Source: R-RK-3 sp963834945
GTDB lineage: Bacteria; Pseudomonadota; Alphaproteobacteria; Rhizobiales; Rhodomicrobiaceae
DNA: 64,000 nt
Reading direction: 5' to 3'
NCBI GenBank assembly: GCA_963834945.1
Contig: CAWIDT010000004.1
Span: 790,620-854,619 of the forward strand
Positions 45,812 through 55,421 of the stretch are shown here, piece after piece; positions within the stretch are counted from its first letter, which is position 1, and every line of letters starts with the position of its first letter. The position numbers and the translations under genes were made by a program. The notes beneath the pieces were generated by a model, which ran no database searches, had not been told where the DNA came from, and saw only the letters and a list, made by a program, of their open reading frames with translations.

Positions 45812-47071
45812 TTACCGTTTCAGATTGGCGATGATGTCGAGCAGGTCCGCGCCGGTCTGAAACACCTTGGAGTTGACGCTGTATTGCTTCTCGGACTCGA
45901 TCATCTTGGTCAGTTCCGTCGCCAGATCGACCGTCGACTGTTCGAGCGTGGCTGATGCGAGCACGCCGAACCCGCCCGATCCGGCGAAGCCGATCAGCAT
46001 GTCGCCAGATTCGGCGGTGGGCGTGAACACATCGCCGGTTTCCGGCCGCATATTGTCCGGACTCGGCACAGTCGCGAGCGGGATATGGAAGGTCGGGACA
46101 CGCGCGCCATTCTGGTAGATGGCGTACATCGTGCCTTCCTTGTCGATTTCGACCCGGTCCACCGCGCTCGGCGCATTGCCGTCGACCTTGGCGTCGATGA
46201 CCGTGTAATCCGTCGCCAATTGGCTCGACTGGCTAAGATCGAGCACCAGGTTGGCGCCGCCCGGAACGGGGACGGTCAGCGATGTGGGGCTCGATGAGTC
46301 CAAGGCGCCCGTGGTGCCGTCGAAGGTAAACGTATCGGTCGCGAGGGGGCCGCTGGAATAGGGGAAGCCTCCCCCTGGCGACGCAGCGGCGCGGTCGTAG
46401 GCCGAGAGTTCCCAGGTGTTGTTGGCGCTTTTGGCCCAATAGAGATCCACAGCGACCTGACTGCCTAAATTCGCATAGGCCAGCAGTGAGGTTTTGGCGG
46501 TGAACTGCGCTGTCGCGGCGTTCGCGGAGGGAAGATTGGCCGCCGGGATGACCGCCGCCTCGGAGGGAACGTTAACGGAGAAGGTGCCGGTCGTTGAAGC
46601 CTGTGCCTTCAGAGCCAGATCGCTGATCGTGACGCGCTCCAATCCGCCGATGCCGTTGGCGATAACGGACGGATCGCCGTTGGCGAGCGCGTAGCCCATC
46701 AGGTAATAACCGGCGCCATTGATGAGTTCGCCCGCGCCGCTCTTCACGAAGGAGCCCGCGCGGGTCAGAAACGGCGTGCCGTCATTATCGGAAACCACGA
46801 AAAAGCCGTCGCCATTGACGGCGAGATCGGTGGACGATGTGGTGGATTTGAAGACGCCCTGCTCGCTGATGGCGTTCCGCACATGTGTGATGACGCTGCC
46901 CGAGACATATTCGCTCGTCGTCCGCATCGGAATGAACGACGAAAACTCGGCGTCGGCGCGCTTATATCCGGTTGTATTGGCATTCGCGATGTTATCGGCG
47001 ACAGTGCCCAGCCGATTGGATTGCGCTTCCATGCCGGACGCGCTCGTTCTCATGATAGCCGAAATGCTCAT
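45812..47071 (-). CDS. flgE: Flagellar hook protein FlgE
   Basis: 419 residues from ATG 47071. N-terminal rod-type motif: RTSASGMEAQSNRLGTVADN followed by IANANTTGYKRADAEF; C-terminus: VDLATELTKMIESEKQYSVN. These are the paired axial motifs of the hook. Next to ftcR, whose product activates this operon in related bacteria. The promoter should lie in 47072-47280. Intact. Confidence 0.92.
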   Translation of the reverse strand: MSISAIMRTSASGMEAQSNRLGTVADNIANANTTGYKRADAEFSSFIPMRTTSEYVSGSVITHVRNAISEQGVFKSTTSSTDLAVNGDGFFVVSDNDGTPFLTRAGSFVKSGAGELINGAGYYLMGYALANGDPSVIANGIGGLERVTISDLALKAQASTTGTFSVNVPSEAAVIPAANLPSANAATAQFTAKTSLLAYANLGSQVAVDLYWAKSANNTWELSAYDRAAASPGGGFPYSSGPLATDTFTFDGTTGALDSSSPTSLTVPVPGGANLVLDLSQSSQLATDYTVIDAKVDGNAPSAVDRVEIDKEGTMYAIYQNGARVPTFHIPLATVPSPDNMRPETGDVFTPTAESGDMLIGFAGSGGFGVLASATLEQSTVDLATELTKMIESEKQYSVNSKVFQTGADLLDIIANLKR

Positions 47072-47289
47072 TGTGTGATCCTGCGCAATCAATTCGCTGC
47101 GCTACTAGAACTCTATCAACTTACGCGGGGCTTGAGCCGCGCCACACGTCATACTAGGGACAAGGCGTAAGCGGTTCTGAAATGGAATCTGGAAATATTT
47201 AAATAGTTGGGCGGATATTCTAGAAATTCGCTATGACAAAAACTTGGTGTTCACCTTGGCAGGAGCCGTGGCGACAGGAAATTACTTAA

Positions 47290-47962
47290 TCAATCGTAAA
47301 CGAGGCGGTATCCGAGATAGCGCTGGGAGTTCGATCGGGTCGTGACTGAGGCGGTGCCGCAGTCTTTTGCGCAGCTTGCTGATGTGGCTTTCGACGACGT
47401 TCTCGTCGATATCCTCACCGAACAGCCCATAGACGAAATTGAAGATCTGCGTCTTGGTGACCCGGCGGCCCCGGTTGCTGACCAGATATTCCAGGATGCG
47501 GCGTTCCCGGCGCGGCAGCGGCAGAACCTCGCCCTTCACCTCCGGATCGCGGCCGTCGGAGAACACCCTGATGTCGCCGACCAGCTTGCCGTCATCCTCG
47601 CCCTTGGCGCGGCGCTGAATAGCCTTGATCCGGGCCAGGATCTCACGCACATGCACGGGCTTGCGCACCACATCATCGACACCGGCGTCGAAAAGGCCGA
47701 GCGTCTCGTCGAGGGATTTGTGATCGTTCATAGCGATCACGGCGGCGGTGGTGCGGTGCCTGATGAGCCTCGGCAGCAGATGGCGGTCGGCACAATCGCC
47801 AAGCAAAAACGCCTCGACCGCGCCAATGTCGGGGTCGGAAACCGTCTTCACCCAATTGCCGAAATCGGCGGCGCAAAAGCCGGTCGCCGATACACCCTCG
47901 CGGTCAAACCAGGACGCGTATCCGTCGGTCACGGTTTCGCGTTCATCGACGATTACGATCAT
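47290..47962 (-). CDS. ftcR: Flagellar transcriptional activator FtcR (frameshift in last codons)
   Basis: From ATG 47962 it reads MIVIVDERETVTDGYASWFD, with a receiver-like domain and an OmpR-type winged helix (PLPRRERRILEYLVSNRGRR; NVVESHISKLRKRLRH). This is the FtcR type that activates flagellar genes in Brucella and relatives. A one-base insertion near 47330 alters the end; corrected, it finishes SQRYLGYRLVYD with TGA at 47290-47292, giving 223 residues. At the usual phospho-acceptor position the receiver shows E50 (AVEAFLL) rather than Asp. Confidence 0.88.
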
Positions 47963-48185
47963 ATGACGACCCCCGAATCATTATGAGCGCTCCTCATACG
48001 TTCGGGGTAGCCGCTGCCTCGGAATCCGTCAACCCAGGGTTGCGTCGATCTCTAAATAACTCTATCCAGAGTTGCTAAAACGTCTCGCCTGCCGTTCAGC
48101 TTTTCGAAAGAATAGGTAAGGTGAATCGCGGGGCGCCTCCCGGGGTGCCGTGCAGATGCCGATGGTGTTAAGCGCTGCTTCGGGT

Positions 48186-48779
48186 TTACGAGGGCAAGTG
48201 GTCGACACTGATCCCGAGCGTGATCGCGCCGATCACCTTGCCGGTATCGGGGTCCGTGATCGACACGCTCACTTGGACTTGCAACTCCTGGGTGGACTCG
48301 TCCTTTTCGACCTGATCGATGAAAACCGTGTTCGGTCCGATCGGGACAGTCTTCTGCCATTTGGCTTCATCACCCTGCCAGTAATCGCTCGTGATGTCGC
48401 TTTGGCCCACATTCAGCCCCTTTTCGTCGAACACGAAGACTTCCGTTAGCAAGCCGTCGGATTCATCCTTCTTCTTGCCCAGAAAGTCCGATAACGGATT
48501 ATGCAGGACCTTTTCGATCAAAGGCTGGTTGGGCGTATCGACTTCCGCCCGCCATTGCTTGTCGAGCCTTAGAATGTCGGCCTCGGTAAGGCGGGCGTAT
48601 TCTGCGTTTTGCGCCCGCAAGGCTTCGATGACGATCTTGTCGCTCAGCCAGGGCAGCACATTGGCGGCGACGTATTTTTTGACTTCGACGACATGCGCTT
48701 CCTCGCCCCGAACCGCAGTCGCGCCGAGCGTGAGAGCGTAGAGCAGAGCGGCGGCAATATTCAGTACGCGTCGATACAT
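48186..48779 (-). CDS. Exported PDC/Cache-like sensor-domain protein without output domain
   Basis: 197 residues. The N-terminus MYRRVLNIAAALLYALTLGA is a signal peptide. The body reads like a single PDC/Cache fold: VFVFDEKGLNVGQSDITSDY followed by WQGDEAKWQKTV and SVSITDPDTGKVIGAITLGI. These are the strands that hold small ligands in chemoreceptors and histidine kinases. There is no membrane anchor at the C-terminus and no signalling domain. It is a separate transcription unit near ftcR. Ligand and partner unknown. Confidence 0.65.
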   Translation of the reverse strand: MYRRVLNIAAALLYALTLGATAVRGEEAHVVEVKKYVAANVLPWLSDKIVIEALRAQNAEYARLTEADILRLDKQWRAEVDTPNQPLIEKVLHNPLSDFLGKKKDESDGLLTEVFVFDEKGLNVGQSDITSDYWQGDEAKWQKTVPIGPNTVFIDQVEKDESTQELQVQVSVSITDPDTGKVIGAITLGISVDHLPS

Positions 48780-48945
48780 GGTCGCTTGCTCCGTTCCTGC
48801 CGTTCGCGGCCACTGGGGAGGTCAGAGTTTTGCCGCATGGATGTTAAAGACACGAAAACAACTGCGGGACGACGCGCGTGCTGAGAAGGGGGGCAATCGG
48901 AAATCGTTGCCCCGGCGGAGCGAGGCGAGCCGGAAGGCTTCGGCG

Positions 48946-49458
48946 TTATCGGATGAGGCCGCGGAACTCGGTGATCACCGCATCATAGACGGAACGTTTG
49001 AAGGGGACGATCAAGCCGAGCAATTCGTCGCTTCGCGCCCAGCGCCATGCGTCGAATTCGGACTCGACGCCGTCGGGGGGATTGTCAATGTCGAAGTCGG
49101 AATCGACGCCGGTGAAGCGCATCGCGAACCATTTCTGCCTCTGGCCGCGATATTTGCCGCTGAGCGCCTTACCGAGCATATCGGGCGGCAGGTCATAATG
49201 CAGCCAGCCGCCGAATTCCGCCACGATCTCGGCATTGGCGGTGCCGGTTTCCTCGGCGAGTTCGCGGAATGCGGCGAGGTCCGGCGCCTCCGCATCGTCG
49301 ATGCCACCTTGCGGCATCTGCCAGTACTCACCGGCCTCGACGATGGAGTGATGCCGGCGTCCGATCCAGATCAGCCCGTCCGCATTGATCAGCATGATGC
49401 CGACGCAAGGACGGTAGGGCAGAAGCAGCGGATCAATCTTGCCCGAAATTTCGCTCAT
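48946..49458 (-). CDS. rppH: RNA pyrophosphohydrolase RppH
   Basis: 170 residues from ATG 49458. The full Nudix box is present as GGIDDAEAPDLAAFRELAEE with TG following (G-x5-E-x7-REU-x-EE-x-G). The N-terminal LPYRPCVGIMLINADGLIWI and MPQGG are typical of RppH, which removes pyrophosphate from mRNA 5' ends and starts decay. Its ATG overlaps the stop of the deacetylase gene (ATGA). Intact. Confidence 0.9.
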   Translation of the reverse strand: MSEISGKIDPLLLPYRPCVGIMLINADGLIWIGRRHHSIVEAGEYWQMPQGGIDDAEAPDLAAFRELAEETGTANAEIVAEFGGWLHYDLPPDMLGKALSGKYRGQRQKWFAMRFTGVDSDFDIDNPPDGVESEFDAWRWARSDELLGLIVPFKRSVYDAVITEFRGLIR

Positions 49459-51124
49459 GAAGCTCCGGGCGTGTGCGCCAGCGTGCCGACCGGCACCAGT
49501 GTCACGCCGTCCTCGCCAAGCGTCTGCGACCATGCTTCCACCTGCTCGATGGTGGCGCGGGAGGCATAGCCCATACCGATGGCGCTTCCTTCCTTGCGCG
49601 CGATCCCGACCAGCTTGTCGAGCGCCGCCTTGATCGAGGCCGGAGCCGGCTGCGCATCGATCAGCACGTCGGCGCCGCCGTAGCGCAGGCCGATTTCTCC
49701 GGCGATGCCCCGCACCACGGCATGGCTGTTGTTGCCTTCGCCGATATAGATGAGGCCGCGCGACTTGATGTCCTCAAGAATTGGCCGAAGCGCGGCTTTC
49801 GACTGAAGCAGCCTGCCGCCGAGAAAATTGGTGACGCCGGTGTAGCCTTCGAACCGTCCCAGCACGACGCCGAGCCGCGACGCGTTCTCATACGGCGCGG
49901 ATGACGCCAGAAGCGTTTCCGGGCCTGGATTATTGACGGGATAGTCGGACGGCTCCAGGGGAAGCTGCACGATCACCTCGTGTCCCTGCTCGGCCGCCTT
50001 TTTCGCCCAAGGCTGGGCCGCACCGGAATAGGGCATGAAGGCGAGCGAGATGGCCGGCGGCAGCTTCGTCACCGCATCGCTGCTGTTGCGCTCGTCACGG
50101 CCCACGCCCCGTAGCAAAATGGCGATGCGTGCCGGTTTGACATCCCCTGCGGCAGCTTTGGTCTTAGTGATCTTCGTGCTGCCCCAGCCATTCAGCGACG
50201 CCGTTTTCGGATCGGGACGGCGCAAGGGCAGCGGGGGCGGAGGTCCGGCCGGCGCCACGGCGGTTGCCGCCGGGTCCGCGGGGGCGTCGCGCTCGTTCAG
50301 TGACGCCAAAATCGCATCGACATCGGCTTTGCGGCCACCCTCGGCTGGGGCCACGCCCTCGCTGGCGCTATCCTGACGAAGACGCAGGCCCGCAGTGTTC
50401 GAGGCAGCGCTGCCGGCGCCCGCATTGCCTGCATCCGGCCGGTCGGCATGATCGTTCGCACCGGCGCCCGGAGCGGAACCCCCGGACGCTTGCCGCTCAT
50501 CCTTGGCCGCCGCAGGCGCATCGTTTGCCGCCGGTGGCGCGTTAGACGCGTGCCGGGCAACGCAGCAGACTGCGTGCCGGGCAACGCGGCGGTTTCGGCT
50601 GAAGTCGCGGCCGGTTCGTCTAAACCGCTCGGCGTGCCGTCGCTCTGCTCGACGGTCTTCAACTGCGGCTTGTCCTGGTCGAGGCCCGCCAGCGAGGTGC
50701 TGGTCGGAAGAGCCGAATCCTGCCCGGATGGAGCTTCTGCCGCCGTCGGCAGGCCGGCTGTCGCGGCCGTTCCGGAGGCGGCGGCGTCGCGGTGTTCCGC
50801 GGTTGGCGCGTCCTGCTGCTCCTGGGCGCTGACGATGCGTTCGCCATTCGGGTCCAGCGCGTCGCTCGCAGCCGTGGCCTCAATCTCGGAGGTGCCTTGC
50901 GGCTTGTCGCCCTCGGTACGCTTCAGCCGCGCGGCGGCTTCGGCATAGAGGTCCCGCTCGGGCTCGCTCGCGCCAGGGGCCGCCTCGCCAGGTGCCGCGC
51001 GCGAGTCGATGCTGAGCACGATTTTCGAACCGCCTGACTGCTCCGGCCCGTCGACGGCGTAAAATATGAAGACGCCGGCCAGGACGATGAAGAATGCGGT
51101 CGCGGTGTAAAAGAGTAGTCGCAT
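49455..51124 (-). CDS. Divergent polysaccharide deacetylase family protein (YibQ type), frameshifted
   Basis: ATG 51124 opens MRLLFYTATAFFIVLAGVFI, a membrane anchor, followed by a long low-complexity Ala/Pro/Glu linker. A shift near 50550 moves the frame; the C-terminal catalytic-like domain reads RIAILLRGVGRDERNSSDAV, VIVQLPLEPSDYPVNNPGPE and GLIYIGEGNNSHAVV. This matches the divergent polysaccharide deacetylase family, exported proteins near ctpA and envC in many proteobacteria. Its enzymatic activity is not established. Coupled to rppH downstream. Confidence 0.78.
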
Positions 51125-51279
51125 GGCTTATTGCCCGTTCACGCGGACTGTCGGCCGCCACTATAGCGAACAATTCGACGCGTGACGCCCCCAAAAAGAC
51201 GCTTCCATCCAACATTAAAAACGCGCCGAGACAAATTGCTTGACCCGGCGCGCTTTCATAAGATCCAACAAATCAGGCT

Positions 51280-52617
51280 CTATTGAGCCGTTTTCGCCTC
51301 GCCTGCGGGGATTTCCACCTTTTTCTGCTCGGTCTTCAGCCCGCGCAGGAAGTCGAGAGCGTATTGCAGCTGGGTGTCCTTTTCTTTCTCTTTGGGGACA
51401 TAGGCCAGGCTGCCAGAGCTTTCACCGTCTTCATTCTTGAGATGGCCGCGCAAGCTCGCCTCGCCGCGCGGCGAGCTGCTGCCGGCCGCCTTTTTCAGAT
51501 CGTCCGGCAGCTCTTCCTCCACCACGATGTCCGGGTCGATGCCCTTCGCCTGGATGGAGCGCCCGGACGGCGTGTAATAGCGTGCCGTCGTCAGGCGGAT
51601 CGCGCCATTGGAGCCGAGCGGAATGATGGTCTGAACCGACCCTTTGCCGAAGGAGCGGGTGCCGATGACCGTCGCGCGCTTATGATCCTGCAACGCGCCG
51701 GCGACGATCTCCGATGCCGAAGCCGAGCCGCCATTGATCAGCACCACCACCTTGCCCTGGTCGGTGAGATCGCCGGGCCGGGCATTGGAGCGCTGCGTTT
51801 CGTTGGGATTGCGGCCGCGCGTCAGCACGATCGCACCCTTGTCGAGAAACGCATCCGAAACCGAGATCGCCTGATCGAGCAGGCCGCCCGGATTGTTGCG
51901 CAGATCGACGATGTAGCCTTTCAGCTTTGGACCCAGTTCGGTCTTCAGCTTCTGGATCGCGTCCTTCATCTCGTCATAGGTCTGTTCGCTGAACGCCTTC
52001 AGCCGGATATAGGCGACGTCGTCGCCCTCCGCATTCGCCCGCACCGGATTGATGCGGATGACGTCGCGATTGATCTTCACGTCGAACGGATCGGTATTCT
52101 TGCGTACCACCGTGAGCGTGATCGGCGTATTGATCGGGCCACGCATCTTTTCGACCGCCTGCTCCAGCGTCAGCCCCTGGATGGACACGCCATCCAGATG
52201 GGTGATGAGATCGCCGGTGAGCACGCCCGCCTTCTCGGCCGGCGTATTCTCGATCGGCGAAACCACCTTCACCACGCCGTCTTCCATCGTCACCTCGATG
52301 CCGAGGCCGCCGAATTCGCCGCGCGTCTGCACCTGCATATCGCGGAAATGTTTCGGATTGAGATAGCTGGAATGGGGATCGAGGCCGCTCAGCATGCCGT
52401 TAATCGCCAACTCGATGAGCTGATTATCGTCGGGCGTTTCGACATAATCGGAGCGAACGCGCTCAAGCACGTCGCCGAAAAGATCGAGTTCACGGTAGAT
52501 TTCCGAATTCGCCGCCGCCGTCGCCGATTGGGAACGCGTGGCATTTATCATCGATGTGCCCGCCGCCACGAAGGCCAGCAAGACAAGCATCCAAATCGCA
52601 AAGTCCGACTTCCGCAT
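51280..52617 (-). CDS. ctpA: Carboxy-terminal processing protease CtpA (S41)
   Basis: 445 residues. The N-terminal helix SDFAIWMLVLLAFVAAGTSM exports it. The PDZ domain is around 100-170 (VKVVSPIENTPAEKAGVLTG). The catalytic domain has the Ser in GGSASASEIVAGALQ and the Lys in SFGKGSVQTIIPL, the Ser-Lys dyad of S41 peptidases. Such enzymes trim periplasmic proteins, often cell-wall hydrolases. It lies downstream of envC. Intact. Confidence 0.92.
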   Translation of the reverse strand: MRKSDFAIWMLVLLAFVAAGTSMINATRSQSATAAANSEIYRELDLFGDVLERVRSDYVETPDDNQLIELAINGMLSGLDPHSSYLNPKHFRDMQVQTRGEFGGLGIEVTMEDGVVKVVSPIENTPAEKAGVLTGDLITHLDGVSIQGLTLEQAVEKMRGPINTPITLTVVRKNTDPFDVKINRDVIRINPVRANAEGDDVAYIRLKAFSEQTYDEMKDAIQKLKTELGPKLKGYIVDLRNNPGGLLDQAISVSDAFLDKGAIVLTRGRNPNETQRSNARPGDLTDQGKVVVLINGGSASASEIVAGALQDHKRATVIGTRSFGKGSVQTIIPLGSNGAIRLTTARYYTPSGRSIQAKGIDPDIVVEEELPDDLKKAAGSSSPRGEASLRGHLKNEDGESSGSLAYVPKEKEKDTQLQYALDFLRGLKTEQKKVEIPAGEAKTAQ

Positions 52618-52621
52618 ATGT

Positions 52622-54016
52622 TCAACCTTCCTTCACGCCCTCCGACCACCATGGGTCGGGATCAACGGGGCGAGCGTCCTTACGGAATTCTATGTAGAGC
52701 ACAGGGTTGCGCGATTGCGCCGGGTCCGTGTTTTGCGGCGGCGCCTTGCTCATCGCCGCAACGGGTTCTCCCGCAAGAACGAATTGACCGACGTTTGTGT
52801 ATATCTGGTCCAAACCTGCTAATAAAATATGATAGCCTCCACCGGCATTAATGATCAAGAGCTGCCCGTAACTTCGGAACGGTCCAGCATAAATAACCCA
52901 TCCGTCGGATGGGGCGGTTATTTGCGCCTCGGCGCGGGTCTCGATGGAAATGCCTTCCGCCTTACCTCCCGCATCGTCATGCTCGCCGAAAGATCTGGTG
53001 CGCTTTCCTGGAGATGGCAGGGGTAGTAAGCCTTTAGCTTTTTCAAATGGAACCGCCGGCTTCATTCGCCCGGGCTGCACGAATGCTGCCTTCTTGACAT
53101 CAGGCTTGATCTCGATTGCTGGACCCAGCTTCCTTAACTCAGCTTCGTAGGCGGCAAGATTGGACCGTTTCCCCACTTCCGCGTCGAGCCGCTTCAGTAA
53201 TTCTCCCAAATCCGTTACCGCACGGCTGTGACGCGTTGACGCAACCTTCAGGCCTTCGAGCCTTTCCCAGTTCTTTTGCATCCGTTCGCGCTTCTGGGCG
53301 AGCAGTCCGTCGATCTCGGTTTTGAGGCGCGAGAAATCGGCCTGCGCGTCGGCCATGCGGGTGCGCTCCTCGCGAGACTTGCCGATCACGGTGTCGAGCG
53401 CGGCAAGCTGGCTGGCCAAATGGTCGGCCTCCGCCTTGAAGCCCGGGAAGAAAGAGGAGAGAATCATCGCGCTGCGGACCATGCGCAGGGCGTCGTTGCG
53501 TTCGGTGATCATGACCGGCGGCGGGTCGCGGCCCATGCGCTGCATCACCCCAAGCATCTGCGCGATGCTGGTGCGGCTTTTGTCAAGCGCGGCGCGGATC
53601 TCGGTTTCCTTCTGGGTCAGCGCTTGCAGCTCGGCCTCGGACTGGCTGAGGCGTTTTTCGGTCTGCTGAACTTTGCGGGCCGAATCGATGAGGCGGGTTT
53701 GCAGCGCGGTGCTTTCATCGCGCAAGGTCTGGGTTTCGCTTTCCAGCCCCTGCTGCTGGCGCTGCACCTCTTCAAGCTCTTTCTGGTGCTGCTCGAAAAG
53801 GCGGCGCGCCTCCTCGATGTCGATCTCCTTGCCGTCGAAAGACTTGACCGCATTCCTGGCCGTGCCGCTCTGCGCGAGCTGCTGCCTTTGCCCGTCGGGA
53901 GCCGTACCCGGCGCCTCCTGGCCGAACGCGGCGCCCGCAAGCAGCATCACAGCCGCTGCGCAGATGCCGCCGCCCGTGCAGGCAGCCATAGTCAAAAGGG
54001 GCGGAGTCAATTTCAT
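52622..54016 (-). CDS. envC: Murein hydrolase activator, EnvC type
   Basis: 464 residues from ATG 54016. A signal peptide (AAVMLLAGAAFGQEAPG) leads into a long coiled coil (about 70-260, EEARRLFEQHQKELEEVQRQ). The C-terminal LytM/M23 domain reads ITAPSDGWVIYAGPFRSYGQ and LLIINAGGGYHILLAG; the zinc ligands are incomplete (only one His in the HxH position). That fits EnvC, a non-enzymatic activator of amidases at the septum. Five bases before ctpA. Intact. Confidence 0.85.
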   Translation of the reverse strand: MKLTPPLLTMAACTGGGICAAAVMLLAGAAFGQEAPGTAPDGQRQQLAQSGTARNAVKSFDGKEIDIEEARRLFEQHQKELEEVQRQQQGLESETQTLRDESTALQTRLIDSARKVQQTEKRLSQSEAELQALTQKETEIRAALDKSRTSIAQMLGVMQRMGRDPPPVMITERNDALRMVRSAMILSSFFPGFKAEADHLASQLAALDTVIGKSREERTRMADAQADFSRLKTEIDGLLAQKRERMQKNWERLEGLKVASTRHSRAVTDLGELLKRLDAEVGKRSNLAAYEAELRKLGPAIEIKPDVKKAAFVQPGRMKPAVPFEKAKGLLPLPSPGKRTRSFGEHDDAGGKAEGISIETRAEAQITAPSDGWVIYAGPFRSYGQLLIINAGGGYHILLAGLDQIYTNVGQFVLAGEPVAAMSKAPPQNTDPAQSRNPVLYIEFRKDARPVDPDPWWSEGVKEG

Positions 54017-54251
54017 GGGACCTGAAGCGGCACGGTCTGGGAGCCTTGATGGCTTTCGTCGCGTTTTCAAAGACTAAGCATATTCTTGCTTAACGCCAAT
54101 CTGCAATTTACGCGGGAGCTGCGAAGCGGGCCGCCGGAAGCCCCGTATGCCGAACGTTCCGCGCCAATCTGGCGCCGAATCACGGCGGGCCCATGGCGAC
54201 ACCATGAATTCTTGCGACACCGTTTGCCCCGCGCCGGCTTGTCCACCGTTT

Positions 54252-54734
54252 TCAGGCGCGATGATAGGGATGCCCGGCCAGGATTGATGCCGCGCGGTAA
54301 AGCTGCTCGGCGATGACGGCGCGGGCAAGCCCGTGCGGAAGCGTCATGCGCCCGAGCGACAAGGCGAGCGCGGCGCCGCGCGTGAATTCTGCATCGAGCC
54401 CGTCGGGACCGCCGATCACGATGGCGAGATGGCGCATGCCGTCATCGCGCCACCCGGCCAGCAGCGTGGCGAACTCTTGGCTGCTCATCGACCGGCCGCG
54501 CTCGTCCAGCGCGATCACCCGCGCGCCGTCTTTCAGCTTTTTGCGCAGCTCCACCGCCTCGGCGGCCTTGCGCTCCTTGGCGGATTTTGCGCGGCTTTCG
54601 ATCAATTCCGTCATGACCGGAGCGGTCAGGGCCAACGGTCCGGCAAAGTGCTGGAAGCGCTCCAGATAGCGGGCGACGATCAGTCGCTCCGCTTCGTCCT
54701 TCAAGCGGCCGACGCAAAGCAGATCGATCTTCAT
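54252..54734 (-). CDS. rlmH: 23S rRNA pseudouridine-1915 N3-methyltransferase RlmH
   Basis: 160 residues from ATG 54734. SPOUT-fold motifs are clear: LAIVIGGPDGLDAEFTRGA and LPHGLARAVIAEQLYRAASI with ending AGHPYHRA. It methylates the pseudouridine at position 1915 of 23S rRNA. It follows rsfS, its common neighbour. Intact. Confidence 0.93.
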   Translation of the reverse strand: MKIDLLCVGRLKDEAERLIVARYLERFQHFAGPLALTAPVMTELIESRAKSAKERKAAEAVELRKKLKDGARVIALDERGRSMSSQEFATLLAGWRDDGMRHLAIVIGGPDGLDAEFTRGAALALSLGRMTLPHGLARAVIAEQLYRAASILAGHPYHRA

Positions 54735-54793
54735 GCCACGCACTTCATCGGGACGCGGGCGCGCTGAGCGCCGATCGAGCCGGTTCGCCGAAG

Positions 54794-55204
54794 CTAGACG
54801 GCAACCGGGTCGTTCGGCCTTTCGGCTGACCACATCTTTTCCAAATTGTAGAATTGGCGCACTTCGGGGCGGAAGATGTGCACGATGATGTCGCCGCTAT
54901 CGATCAGAACCCAGTCGCAATGGGGCATCCCCTCAATGCGCAGATTGTCGAGACCTTCACGCTTGAGCTTATCGCGCAATTGATCCGCGATGGCACCGAC
55001 ATGCCGCTGCGACCGTCCAGACGCAATGACCATATGATCGCCGATCGACGTCTTACCCGCGAGGTCGATGGCAACGATATCTTCAGCTTTTGCGTCGGAA
55101 AGGGAGTTGAGCACAGTCGTGAGGACACTGGCCGGACCGTCAAGCTTCGCCATCGGCACGGCTTTAGGCTTGCCCGCGAGGGCTGCCCCTGTCGAATTGT
55201 GCAT
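54794..55204 (-). CDS. rsfS: Ribosome silencing factor RsfS
   Basis: 136 residues (a shorter start at the internal Met MAKLDGP is possible). The core is DHMVIASGRSQRHVGAIADQ and CDWVLIDSGDIIVHIFRPEV with RQFYNLEKMW, the RsfS/DUF143 signature. It binds ribosomal protein uL14 and blocks subunit joining in starvation. Between nadD and rlmH, the usual order. Intact. Confidence 0.93.
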   Translation of the reverse strand: MHNSTGAALAGKPKAVPMAKLDGPASVLTTVLNSLSDAKAEDIVAIDLAGKTSIGDHMVIASGRSQRHVGAIADQLRDKLKREGLDNLRIEGMPHCDWVLIDSGDIIVHIFRPEVRQFYNLEKMWSAERPNDPVAV

Positions 55205-55421
55205 TATCAGATCGGTTTCCTTCCGTTAAGGATCTGGTTGCTAATGCCTCCGGGGTGCGGCCCGGCTTACATCGTCCGTGGGCGAACGATCGCCTGAACG
55301 GACTTCTCCCAACGTTGATGAATGTGCCCGATTGCACCCACATTTTCAAGTGTTCGGCGCGTGAAGCACTTAAAATATCTTGAAGGTGGACTTGGGAACC
55401 TCTTGCCCTCAAACCCGTTTG

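Noticed and set aside
43870..45834. 654-codon plus-strand frame opposite flgL and flgK
   Set aside because: Antisense shadow; both minus-strand genes show complete flagellar motifs.
47072..47280. Sigma-54 promoter upstream of flgE
   Set aside because: No GG-N10-GC pair with proper flanks was found on the minus strand; the rhizobial flagellar regulator does not require it.
51283..52851. 522-codon plus-strand frame opposite ctpA
   Set aside because: Shadow; CtpA on the minus strand has all S41 and PDZ motifs.
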